Assembly (NCBI GenBank): GCA_963752695.1
Contig: CAVVZB010000001.1
Location: 496,001-560,000, forward strand
Direction of reading: 5' to 3'
Source of the DNA: Bog-113 sp963752695
Lineage (GTDB): Bacteria; Acidobacteriota; Terriglobia; Bryobacterales; Bryobacteraceae
Length of the DNA stretch: 64,000 nt
The position numbers and the translations under genes are program-made. The notes under the pieces were generated by a model. It made no database searches and was not told where the DNA came from. It worked only from the letters and a program-made list of their open reading frames with translations. Of the stretch, positions 34,414 through 42,499 are shown piece by piece (positions within the stretch are counted from its first letter, which is position 1; every line of letters begins with the position of its first letter).

Positions 34414-36126
34414 CTATACGCTCAAACTGCGCTTCTTGACTAGTTCCGCGATGTGCTCCGACGTGCGCCAGCCCAGCGCCGTGATACTCAGAGTCGGATT
34501 CTTATCGGCGTTGCTGACGAACGGCGCGGCATCGGTAATGAATAGATTCTTACAGTCCCACGCCTGACAGTAGCTGTTCAGCACGGAGGTCTTCGCGTCG
34601 GTTCCCATCTTAGTCGCGCCGACTTCGTGGATGATTTCACCACCCCGCGAAATGCCCCAGTTGTTGCTGGCGTCCGACTTCGAGGTAACGCGGCCGCCGC
34701 AAGTCTCGATGATTTCCTGGAACGTCTCCTGCATGTGTTTGGCTTGCAGGATCTCATCCTGACTCCACTTGAAATGGAAACGCAGGACGGGAATCCCCCA
34801 TTGGTCGACTGTATCGGGATCGATCTCGCAATAGCTGTCATCATTCGGGATCATCTCGCCACGACCGGAGAAGTAGACTTCGGCTCCGTAGATTTTGCGC
34901 AGGTTCCGCTTCAGTTCCAGGCCGTAGCCGCCGCCGAGAATGCGATCGGAACCGCTCAGCTCGCCAGCTTCAGGCAGACCGCGTCCACCACCGATCTCGA
35001 TGTGATAACCGCGGGCAAACGGCATCTTGTTAGCTTTTTGCTGCTGGTAGTTCCACCACGGCATGTACATGTGCATGCCGCCGACCCCGTCCTCGTTCTG
35101 CGGCGGTAGGTCTTCGAGCAAGGGCAGATATCCGCCCACGTCGGAGCCGACCGTATCCATGATGTAGCGGCCCACCAAGCCGGTCGAATTCGCGACGCCG
35201 TTGGGGAACTGGCTGCTTTTGGAATTCAGCAGGATGCGCGCGGTTTCGCAGCAGCTGGCTGCAAGAACGACAATCCTGGCGTTGACTGTCACTTCCTGGC
35301 GCGTCTTCTTATCGATATAAGAAACACCGCGAGCGAGGCCATCCGGCCCGGTTACCACTTCACGAACCATCGCGTTCGCGCGCACTTCCAGATTGCCGGT
35401 CTTCATGGCCGGAAAGATATGGACGCCGGGGGAATTGAAATTCGCATTCACCGTGCAGGAGCGGCCGCATTGGGAGCAGTAATGGCACGCCGCGCGTCCG
35501 TTCAATGGCTGCGTGAGGATCGCCAGACGCGACGGGATGCAGGGGATCTTGAGCTTGTCGCTCGCCATCTTAATGACGCGCTCGTAACCGCGCGGGGCGG
35601 GAGCGGGCTGAAATTTTCCGTCCGGAGTGTTTTCCAGGCCTTCGTGGGTGCCGAACACGCCGATCAGTTCCTCGGCTTTATCGTAATAAGGGGCCAGTTC
35701 TTCATAGCTGATGGGCCAGTCGAAGCCTTTGCCATCGCGGCTGTACGGCTTGAAATCATAAGGGCCCATCCGCAGGCTGATCCGCCCGTAATGGTTGGTG
35801 CGGCCGCCGAGCATGCGTGCGCGCCACCATTTGAAGTCGGTCCCGGGCGCGTTCGTGTAAGGTTCACCCGGAACTTGCCAGCCGCCGAGCAGCGTGGCGT
35901 CGAAGTAGCCGAAAGGCTTTTCCTTACTGCCAGCCGCCCGATGCGGCGCATTGTACGGCCATTTGAACATGTCCGATTCCTTGGTGCAATCGAACATATC
36001 GCCCGCTTCGAGCATGCAGATCTTGGCTCCGGAGAGCGCCAGAACATGGGCGGCGACACCCCCTCCGGCTCCCGAGCCTACAATCACAACGTCGTACGTT
36101 TTGGTTTTTCCACTTGCCTGCGCCAT
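34414..36126 (-). CDS. GMC-family FAD oxidoreductase (large dehydrogenase subunit)
   Basis: 570-residue flavoprotein. The FAD motif is DVVIVGSGAGGGVAAHVLALSGA, followed by ICMLEAGDMFD. It carries a cysteine-rich stretch ACHYCSQCGRSC, as in gluconate/sugar dehydrogenase large subunits, and a C-terminal GMC segment with ITALGWRTSEHIAE. Oxidises an alcohol or sugar in the periplasm and passes electrons to a cytochrome. Its Tat partner is the next gene downstream. Substrate unknown; the neighbouring sugar kinase and transporter are on the other strand. Confidence 0.88.
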   Translation of the reverse strand: MAQASGKTKTYDVVIVGSGAGGGVAAHVLALSGAKICMLEAGDMFDCTKESDMFKWPYNAPHRAAGSKEKPFGYFDATLLGGWQVPGEPYTNAPGTDFKWWRARMLGGRTNHYGRISLRMGPYDFKPYSRDGKGFDWPISYEELAPYYDKAEELIGVFGTHEGLENTPDGKFQPAPAPRGYERVIKMASDKLKIPCIPSRLAILTQPLNGRAACHYCSQCGRSCTVNANFNSPGVHIFPAMKTGNLEVRANAMVREVVTGPDGLARGVSYIDKKTRQEVTVNARIVVLAASCCETARILLNSKSSQFPNGVANSTGLVGRYIMDTVGSDVGGYLPLLEDLPPQNEDGVGGMHMYMPWWNYQQQKANKMPFARGYHIEIGGGRGLPEAGELSGSDRILGGGYGLELKRNLRKIYGAEVYFSGRGEMIPNDDSYCEIDPDTVDQWGIPVLRFHFKWSQDEILQAKHMQETFQEIIETCGGRVTSKSDASNNWGISRGGEIIHEVGATKMGTDAKTSVLNSYCQAWDCKNLFITDAAPFVSNADKNPTLSITALGWRTSEHIAELVKKRSLSV

Positions 36127-36187
36127 GGTCTTCGCTATCTTCCGCTGGTAGTTTAACAGCGTCGGTGGGTAGAGTGCGTTGCACCCT

Positions 36188-36229
36188 GGCCGGGAGGAGA
36201 CTACTGGCGGGAGATTGCCGTCTCCGGCC
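36188..36229. terminator. Imperfect hairpin, possible terminator
   Basis: GGCCGG-gag-GAGAC (36188 onward) can pair with GTCTCCGGCC (36220-36229), with a three-base bulge. It lies upstream of the GMC gene and just beyond the end of the decayed propeller remnant, in a region of 121 bases with no gene. There is no poly-T run on either strand, so termination is uncertain. Confidence 0.35.
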
Positions 36230-36247
36230 TAGAGCTTAGAGACCGAG

Positions 36248-36515
36248 TTATCCCCGGCGTTTGACTACCCAAATATTGGCGCTGTCAAAGGCTGCCCCTT
36301 CGGGCAATGTGCCGGTCGGGAATGTTCCCACTACAGCGCCGTCGGCAGCACGCATTTTTGTGACATCGTTGCTGCCCTGATTTGAGATCACATATTTGTC
36401 CCGTCAAAGCCCAGTGCAGAAGTCGCTGTCCCAGCCATAAAGGTCCCGAGGTGGGCTCCATCGCTAGCTCTCAACTTTGTGACTGCACTGTCGCCCGGGC
36501 TGGCAGTGAAGCCCG
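36248..36515 (-). pseudogene. Decayed beta-propeller (NHL/YVTN-like) remnant
   Basis: On the minus strand two repeats are recognisable: SPGDSAVTKLRASDGAHLGT and, after a frameshift, SNQGSNDVTKMRAADGAVVG, each followed by FDG/FDSAN-like strands (LGFDGTN, AAFDSANIWVV). The pattern VTKLRASDGA...GTF...FDGTNIWV is typical of acidobacterial secreted propeller repeats. The first repeat runs into TGA where NIWV should be read, with the reading frame shifted by one base; the last ends at TAA 36248. No start codon or signal peptide remains. Confidence 0.65.
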
Positions 36516-36617
36516 CAAGGGCGGTCCAACGGCTTCCTTCTTTCTGCAGTTCAGCAACTCATCGCCGTTTCCGGCTCTGGCGATCTATCGTCAAACTGAC
36601 CGTGACAGCACACTAGA

Positions 36618-37055
36618 TTAAAGCCGTCCTCCACTTGGTCCGGGTTCGCGAACCCACTCGCCAAGTATTTCCAGGTCTCTCGGCGAAAGTCGAGCTGCCG
36701 GGTGCATGAGGAGGTAAAGCCGGGGAGGCATTGATCCGTCGCTGACCGCGTCCAATACCTCCTCGCGTTCACCGCCGTCGATACCCGGCTTGGCTGATAG
36801 ATCGAGGTGGGCCCGGGCCTGTTGCACGTCTCTCTGTATGAGCCACGAGAGAGGTGGAGTGCGCCCGTACCAAGGCCAGTGCGTCGAGTCGGAATGACAG
36901 TCGGCACAAGCGCGTTGAAAGATCGTGTCCACGGACGGATTTGGATCAAAGTGCGATTCGCTTTTCTTGGCGGACGCACTGTCATGGCCAACACCCATGA
37001 GGATAACCGCAGTAGACACAACCATCACAACAGCAAGCGGCGCTCTGGGGGTCAC
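36618..37055 (-). CDS. Membrane-anchored heme-binding protein (Haem_bd-like)
   Basis: About 145 residues when started at the GTG at 37055, which overlaps the TGA of the upstream cupredoxin gene (GTGA). A longer reading from 37193 would overlap that gene by 142 bases and is rejected. An N-terminal membrane segment (LAVVMVVSTAVILMGVG) is followed by C50-A-D-C53-H54 and DSTHWPWYGRTPPLSWLIQRD, the mark of the small one-heme Haem_bd family. Last gene of a four-gene operon with an outer-membrane barrel, a small cytochrome and a CuA-type cupredoxin. Probably an electron carrier in the periplasm. Confidence 0.8.
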   Translation of the reverse strand: MTPRAPLAVVMVVSTAVILMGVGHDSASAKKSESHFDPNPSVDTIFQRACADCHSDSTHWPWYGRTPPLSWLIQRDVQQARAHLDLSAKPGIDGGEREEVLDAVSDGSMPPRLYLLMHPAARLSPRDLEILGEWVREPGPSGGRL

Positions 37056-37441
37056 GGGACTACCTCCAACTTTAAGTTCATGTTGTCGTGCCCGGCTCCA
37101 CAACGAACGGTGCACTCGATCAAATAAGTTCCCGGCTTGGACGGCGCCCGTACTGCTTGCTCCTGAACACCTTCTTTCAAGCGTAGGTCCCAACCTTCGG
37201 CGCGCAAGGAACGGATGACCAAGCTGTGCACCGCGCCATCTCGCGCCATTTCAGAGCCGCGATGGGCCGTGATCTTGAGCAACAGAGGTTCCGAAGCTTT
37301 CACGACCAGTACCTGCCTTGTTTGACCGGTAACTCTGAAGTGATTCTCGGAATCCGCAACAATTTCGATCGTGCGCGGTGTCTGCTCGCCCCGCATGATC
37401 ACCGCCGATATCAAAAGAGTAAAAAGCGCGAAGCGTTTCAT
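37052..37441 (-). CDS. Secreted cupredoxin with a CuA-type copper motif
   Basis: About 129 residues, with a signal peptide (MKRFALFTLLISAVIMRG). The beta-rich body ends with CTVRCGAGHDNM: cysteines spaced C-x3-C, then H-x2-M after three residues, the CuA binding pattern of cytochrome oxidase subunit II and nitrous oxide reductase. The missing upstream ligand can be supplied by the His in AVHSLVIR. The ATG at 37441 is preferred (AAGGAAGG 5-12 bases upstream); a GTG at 37447 is also possible. Single-domain CuA proteins are uncommon, and here it sits between two cytochromes, which points to electron transfer. Confidence 0.8.
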   Translation of the reverse strand: MKRFALFTLLISAVIMRGEQTPRTIEIVADSENHFRVTGQTRQVLVVKASEPLLLKITAHRGSEMARDGAVHSLVIRSLRAEGWDLRLKEGVQEQAVRAPSKPGTYLIECTVRCGAGHDNMNLKLEVVP

Positions 37442-37443
37442 GG

Positions 37444-37713
37444 TCACTTTCCTTCCTTAGTTACCTTGGTGATCTTTCTTGAATCGACGCTCTGAAGCAG
37501 ATACTCCAAAACGGCGCCTCGCTCCGAGGTCGTCAGTCCTGCCTTGACTTGCATGTGACGAACCACCGTAGCCATCATCCGCGGGGAGAATACATGTATC
37601 GTTGTGTGGCACCGGGTGCAATTGTTCCGATACACCAACTCACCATCGGCTCCTTCGGCATGCGCCATAATCGGGGCCGCCATCATAAGCAACAACCAGA
37701 AGTAGATTTTCAT
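37444..37713 (-). CDS. Small secreted c-type cytochrome
   Basis: 89 residues from the ATG at 37713, giving a signal peptide MKIYFWLLLMMAAPIMAHA; a longer frame up to 37788 would enter the upstream gene. The heme site is C32-T-R-C35-H36, and the sixth ligand is probably a Met of the PRMMATVVRHM helix. The C-terminal helix ends AVLEYLLQSV. Its ATG overlaps the TGA of the outer-membrane protein gene by 4 bases, so translation is coupled. Second gene of the four-gene operon. Confidence 0.85.
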   Translation of the reverse strand: MKIYFWLLLMMAAPIMAHAEGADGELVYRNNCTRCHTTIHVFSPRMMATVVRHMQVKAGLTTSERGAVLEYLLQSVDSRKITKVTKEGK

Positions 37714-38732
37714 CGGTTTCTCTCCCCTGGAAAAGCGAACAGATACACCAGCGCGGCGGACGCAATCGTGGACGATGCGGAATTCCACTCGCGGCCTACG
37801 GCGAAGCTAGCGCGCAACGTGTCGGTCGCCCAGTAGTTCCAGCCAAACGTCAGGCGCGTGGTATGTTCCGAAGGTAAGTCCGGACTGAAATTTCCGATTC
37901 CAAGCTTAGGTAGAAACTGCTCTCCTCGCACGACAAGTTGAGATTTCCGCGCAAAGTCCGAATGCGTCCTCGATAACCGGTGGGCGGCTTCGAGCCAGTA
38001 GCCTCCGCCCAGGGACTTACTCCAAAGACCCTCCCCCCGAATATCGACGCCCAGTCGTTTTGGCCGCCATGAGACGTCGATACCATGCATCGAGAAAGGA
38101 CTCCCTGTGGAGTGATGACTGTACGAAGTTCCTATTTCGAGACGCGCATCGGGAAAAAAGATACCCACTCGATCATTGGTCTGACGCCCGGAAGAAAACT
38201 GCGCGTTACTTACTTCGGCCGAGTACGATGCCGCATAGTTCACTTTGACCGTGGGTGTAAGAAAGAAGCCGCCTCGCACCATCACTCCATTGCTGGAGTT
38301 ATCGTTAACGGGGAAGAGAAGCGGCGTTTGAATAAAGTTGCGGATCCACAAAGGATCCATCCTCTCCTTATAGATTCCAAATGGCGACACGAAGTATCCG
38401 CCGACGATAGTCAAGAACGTGGACGCCGTATAGTCCAATTGGAGATATTCGAATCCATGGGAATAGACGGCAGGACCCAACTTGCCGTCATCTCGACTTA
38501 TAGGCAATTCGGTCGAGTACTCAGCTTCTACTAGAAAGCGCTTTCCAAGAGGAAGCAGCAAGACGGGCTCGAACTTGGGACCGAAGTCCTGATGCCCTTT
38601 CTGGAAGTCGGTTATGAAACCAATACCCCCGGTAATTATCGGCACGGGAGCGGGAGCCATCTCCTGCGCCATGGAGTAGTCCGCAAAGCCGCAAGTGAGA
38701 AGGAGGGTCAGGAGCGCCTCTTTGATGTTCAT
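37710..38732 (-). CDS. Outer-membrane beta-barrel protein
   Basis: 340 residues with a signal peptide (IKEALLTLLLTCGFADYSMA). The mature part shows alternating hydrophobic strands with aromatic girdles (FLVEAEYSTELPI, FEYLQLDYTAST, LTIVGGYFVSPFGIY, VKVNYAASYSAEV, LRASFAVGREWNS) and ends in an aromatic/hydrophobic strand. No conserved catalytic residue is seen. First gene of the operon with two cytochromes and a CuA protein, suggesting a channel for electrons or ions through the outer membrane. Family identity unknown. Confidence 0.75.
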   Translation of the reverse strand: MNIKEALLTLLLTCGFADYSMAQEMAPAPVPIITGGIGFITDFQKGHQDFGPKFEPVLLLPLGKRFLVEAEYSTELPISRDDGKLGPAVYSHGFEYLQLDYTASTFLTIVGGYFVSPFGIYKERMDPLWIRNFIQTPLLFPVNDNSSNGVMVRGGFFLTPTVKVNYAASYSAEVSNAQFSSGRQTNDRVGIFFPDARLEIGTSYSHHSTGSPFSMHGIDVSWRPKRLGVDIRGEGLWSKSLGGGYWLEAAHRLSRTHSDFARKSQLVVRGEQFLPKLGIGNFSPDLPSEHTTRLTFGWNYWATDTLRASFAVGREWNSASSTIASAALVYLFAFPGERNR

Positions 38733-38884
38733 GACCCATTGTGGAAATGAACGGCACGCAGAGTTGTAGTAAGGATGTAAAAAAAGCGTAAAGGTTCAAA
38801 AGCTCGCAGCGAAGATCACATGCCGATTGCCTTGTCCGTCCTTCTCATCTCTGAATTGAGAAAACACAAATCCATGTATGCTGA

Positions 38885-38900
38885 CCAGACTAAGGTCTGG
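38885..38900. promoter_or_regulatory. Perfect small hairpin/palindrome in the upstream gap
   Basis: CCAGAC-TAAG-GTCTGG: a 6-base stem with a 4-base loop, between the operon start (38732) and the sigma/kinase relic. It could be an operator or a short hairpin. The rest of 38733-38937 shows no other gene. Confidence 0.25.
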
Positions 38901-38937
38901 GGAAATGCAATCTTCATGCTAATCACCTTCCGACACA

Positions 38938-39413
38938 GTGACTGATTTGTTGCTGGAATGGAAGGGCGGCAACAAGGCGGCGCTTGACCGATTCTAGTAG
39001 ATCATTCACCCCGCCGTGCTTCCGCGAAGATAGGCGCAGGCGCACATCAGATCTCAATCGACTATGCGGTCGGCTTCTCGCCGGCTCGAAGCCCTGACAT
39101 CGAGAAACTCGATGACGCACTCACCGCCTTCATGGCAAGGTGGGACCGGCAGCAAGAGATGTTTTATCTCGCGCTCGAGCAGCCGCCTGAATGTCTCGAG
39201 CAATGGCTGGACGCAAGCTCCGCGGGCGATCTCCAACTGCGGTTCGAGATCTCGTCTTTGATAGAGAGCGACAGCGCTGCCAGGCAGGGCTTCATCGGTG
39301 AGCGAGTACAACACGCCTTCGCCGGTCTAACTGCTGACAGCGACAATGACGAGCAGCCGAAAAACATTATGGAGGGACTCGTCATTGACTCCTGGCGAGT
39401 GATGCGCGCCTGA
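38938..39413 (+). pseudogene. Fused relic of an ECF sigma factor and a Ser/Thr kinase
   Basis: The first part, from the GTG at 38938, reads VTDLLLEWKGGNKAALDRF, the start of an acidobacterial ECF sigma factor, and then meets two stops and a third after HPAVLPRR. In another frame SIDYAVGFSPARSPDIEKLD, then DALTAF, matches the sigma region just before sigma-4. It is joined directly to MARWDRQQEMFYLALEQPPE, LDASSAGDLQLRFEISSLIE, the N-terminus of the protein kinases usually placed after such sigma genes. The middle and end of the sigma gene and all of the kinase domain are gone. The reading is by eye. Confidence 0.7.
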
Positions 39414-39732
39414 TCCTCCCTGATCGACGGTATTTTCGGCGGTATAAGTGTTCGTCGCGGTTTCGAGTACCTCTTTCTTTGCTATTTCCAATATTTCGAC
39501 GAGTGTATGTCGTGCGCGAACTGAGGAGTATAACGCCGCAGGGAAACGGCCGTCAGATCGACCACACAAGTGTTCGCGTCCGCGTTTACCGCAGCCCACA
39601 CCATGGACATTTTCGTCGAGTGGTCCATCAAACCGGAAGCATGCACTTTGCCGCAGGCTCTTGCGTCTGTATGGCAAGGGTATGCCGCTCAAAAATATCT
39701 CGCCCATAACCTAGTCTCGATATACTATCCGC
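39414..39732. other. Gap with no recognisable gene
   Basis: 319 bases between the sigma/kinase relic and the DUF1592 gene. Short open frames exist on both strands, but none looks like a known protein, has a convincing start, or continues the kinase. It probably holds decayed kinase sequence plus the promoter of the DUF1592 gene. Confidence 0.4.
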
Positions 39733-42480
39733 GTGGAACCTGTGGTCACGCGGTGCCGCAGACTCACTCTCGCTGCGCTCCCTTTACTCTGTGCAGCCAC
39801 TTGTCTGGCCGCTTCCGATGGTGTAATTGGCGCTCTGCCAGCCAGTACGGACACCTTCATCAATAAGAATTGCGTCGGGTGCCACGGTTCCGCGGCCGGA
39901 GCGGCGCATCTGGACCTAAAGAAGTTAACCTGGAAGCCGTCCGATCCTGACAACTTTGCGATATGGGTAAAAGTCCACGACCGGGTTTCCGCGGGCGAAA
40001 TGCCGCCCGCGCCAATGCCCCGTCCCGCGGTCGATTCCGCTGCGCAGTTTGTGAAAGATCTCGCCAGTGGGCTCACCGGTTATGAGCAAACCGTAGCCGC
40101 ACATCGCGGCCGGGCCGGACTCCGCCGCCTCAATGCCTATGAGTATGAGAACGCCGTCCGCGATCTGCTGGATGTCCCCTGGGTTCAGATCAAGTCCAAG
40201 CTCCCGCAGGACGGCGAAGCTTGGCGTTACAACAAAATCGGCGGCGCTCTCGATATCTCGTACGTCCAGCTGTCGCGTTACATGAGTTCGGCGGATTACG
40301 CGATGCGCGAAGCGATGACCGCGCAACTCGTCCGGCCACCGGCCACCACTGTTCGTCTCTATGCGCGCAATGAACCGACGCTCCGCAGTTTCAAACCGCG
40401 CGAGGGCAACACGCGCACGGACCGTCTCAACTTCCCGGTCCTCGATTCACACGCGCAACCGGATGTGCGAGCAGGGCGGGCGCCCAGTTCAAGCCCGGAG
40501 ACCAAAGAGCGCGAGGCGGTCGGCCGCGTTTCCAGCATCTTCTCCGATGCCGGCGGATTCAGCTGGAGCAGTTTCCGTGTCCCCACATCCGGGCTCTACC
40601 ACATCAGCCTCAAGGGCTATTCGATTTGGGTCAGTGGCGGCGGCGTCGATCATTGGAATTATCAGGGGTTCGGCGCGGAGAAGACTTCCTTTTTGTATCA
40701 ACCCACTTTTCACCGGCCGAATCCGGATGAGATCTGGCCCGGCCGCCGCAATGAACCGATCGGGCTTTACGCGCAAAGCTCCGGCCAGTCCCGCCCCTTA
40801 GGTGCTTTCGACTTTACGCCGGAACCATCCGTCAACGAAGTTGAGGTTCTCCTCACCGCGAATGAGGTGATCCAGACCGACGGAATGCGCCTCTTCCGAA
40901 CCCGTGTGAACGGCACTGAACAGGAGTACGTGAACCCGCTCGCTCAAGCTGACGGGATGCCGGGCGTGGCTTTCCAGTGGCTCGAAGTGAAAGGCCCGCT
41001 GTATCATGAGGCTGCCGCGCCAGGCTACCGCCGCATGTTCGGGGATCTGCCACTTCGAACTCTCGGAAAAACCGAGACTGGTGGCGTCACATTACAAGTT
41101 GTCGCGCCGCCCGCTGCTCCATCCGCCGCCGAAGCAGGCCCGGGGCGCTTCGGGCCACGCACACAGAATGTCGCTGTCGAAGTAGTCACCGAGCATCCAA
41201 AGGAGGATGCCGAGCGTCTATTGCGGTCGTTTCTTACCCGAGCCTATCGCCGCCCCGTGGAAGAAGCACAGGTCCAACCTTTCCTGAAGCTCTTCAATCA
41301 ACAATTCGAACTCGGCCACGGCTTCACGCGCTCGCTCCTGTCGACATACACGGCAATCCTCGCGTCCCCTGGTTTTATCTACGTGCAGGAAGCGCCCGGC
41401 AAGCTCGATGACTACGCTCTGGCCACTCGTCTTTCGCTATTCCTGTGGAACTCGCCGCCCGACACAGAACTGCGTAAGCTAGCGGCGGCGGGCCGCCTTC
41501 GTAATCCAACGGTCCTCAAAGCGCAAACAGATCGGCTGCTCAACGATCCGAAGTCGCAGCGCTTTATCGAAGCCTTCACTGACTACTGGCTGGACCTGCG
41601 CAAGATCGACGACTCTTCTCCTTCGACCACGCTTTATAACGACTATGAACTCGACGATCCGCTCAAGCTTGCCGCAGTAGACGAGACACGTCTCTTTGTG
41701 AAAGAACTCTTTGCCAAGAACCTTCCCGCGCGCTCGGTTGTGGATTCCGACTTCACATTTCTCAATGAGCGTCTGGCGAAACATTACGGAGTACCGGGTG
41801 TAACCGGAGCTGCCATGCGCAAGGTCACTCTTCCGAAGGACTCGGTCCGCGGCGGACTCATGACCCAGGCGAGCATTCTCAAAGTCACGGCAAACGGTAC
41901 CACCACGTCACCAGTCCTGCGCGGCGTCTGGGTGATGGAACGTATCTTGGGTTACCACACGGCTCCGCCGGCGGGTGTACCTGCCATTGAGCCGGACATC
42001 CGGGGCGCGGTAACCATTCGCCAGCAACTTGACCGTCACCGCGCCGACCCCACCTGCGCTTCCTGCCATCGAAAAATCGACCCTCCTGGTTTCGCTCTCG
42101 AGAGCTTCGATGTGATGGGCGGCTATCGGGATCGATACCGCGCGTTCGCCGAGAACACCAAACCGGAAACCGGTCTTGGCCTCTCTGGCCAACCGTTCGC
42201 GTTCCACTATGCACTACCAGTGGATTCCGCCGGCAAACTCACCAGCGGGCTGGCTTTCAAAGACATCAAAGAATTCAAGAAGCTCCTGCTCGAGCACGAA
42301 GAGCAAACTGTAGCGAGAAACATGATCGGCCAGCTTGCCACCTACGCCACCGGCGCGCCAATCGGGTTCACGGATCGCAAACAAGTAGACGCGATTCTGG
42401 TTGAAACGCGAAGCTCGGATTACGGTGTACGCAGCATTGTGCATGGCATTGTTGAGAGCGATCTCTTCAGGTATAAGTGA
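39733..42480 (+). CDS. Large secreted cytochrome-type protein of the DUF1592/DUF1588 family
   Basis: 915 residues, with a GTG start at 39733 and a signal peptide (RLTLAALPLLCAATCLAA). The N-terminal cytochrome-like domain has C47-V-G-C50-H51. Then come a DUF1587 segment (LRRLNAYEYENAVRDLLDV), a carbohydrate-binding-like insert, DUF1595/1592 (VATRLSLFLWNSPPDTELR-like region), DUF1588 with a second CxxCH (PTCASCHRKIDPPGFALESF), and a C-terminal DUF1585 part. Such proteins are common in acidobacteria and planctomycetes and are thought to act on glycans, but no enzyme activity is proven. A DUF1552 protein follows 19 bases downstream, the standard arrangement. Confidence 0.92.
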   Translation: MEPVVTRCRRLTLAALPLLCAATCLAASDGVIGALPASTDTFINKNCVGCHGSAAGAAHLDLKKLTWKPSDPDNFAIWVKVHDRVSAGEMPPAPMPRPAVDSAAQFVKDLASGLTGYEQTVAAHRGRAGLRRLNAYEYENAVRDLLDVPWVQIKSKLPQDGEAWRYNKIGGALDISYVQLSRYMSSADYAMREAMTAQLVRPPATTVRLYARNEPTLRSFKPREGNTRTDRLNFPVLDSHAQPDVRAGRAPSSSPETKEREAVGRVSSIFSDAGGFSWSSFRVPTSGLYHISLKGYSIWVSGGGVDHWNYQGFGAEKTSFLYQPTFHRPNPDEIWPGRRNEPIGLYAQSSGQSRPLGAFDFTPEPSVNEVEVLLTANEVIQTDGMRLFRTRVNGTEQEYVNPLAQADGMPGVAFQWLEVKGPLYHEAAAPGYRRMFGDLPLRTLGKTETGGVTLQVVAPPAAPSAAEAGPGRFGPRTQNVAVEVVTEHPKEDAERLLRSFLTRAYRRPVEEAQVQPFLKLFNQQFELGHGFTRSLLSTYTAILASPGFIYVQEAPGKLDDYALATRLSLFLWNSPPDTELRKLAAAGRLRNPTVLKAQTDRLLNDPKSQRFIEAFTDYWLDLRKIDDSSPSTTLYNDYELDDPLKLAAVDETRLFVKELFAKNLPARSVVDSDFTFLNERLAKHYGVPGVTGAAMRKVTLPKDSVRGGLMTQASILKVTANGTTTSPVLRGVWVMERILGYHTAPPAGVPAIEPDIRGAVTIRQQLDRHRADPTCASCHRKIDPPGFALESFDVMGGYRDRYRAFAENTKPETGLGLSGQPFAFHYALPVDSAGKLTSGLAFKDIKEFKKLLLEHEEQTVARNMIGQLATYATGAPIGFTDRKQVDAILVETRSSDYGVRSIVHGIVESDLFRYK

Positions 42481-42499
42481 GACAACAAAGAGGATTCCT

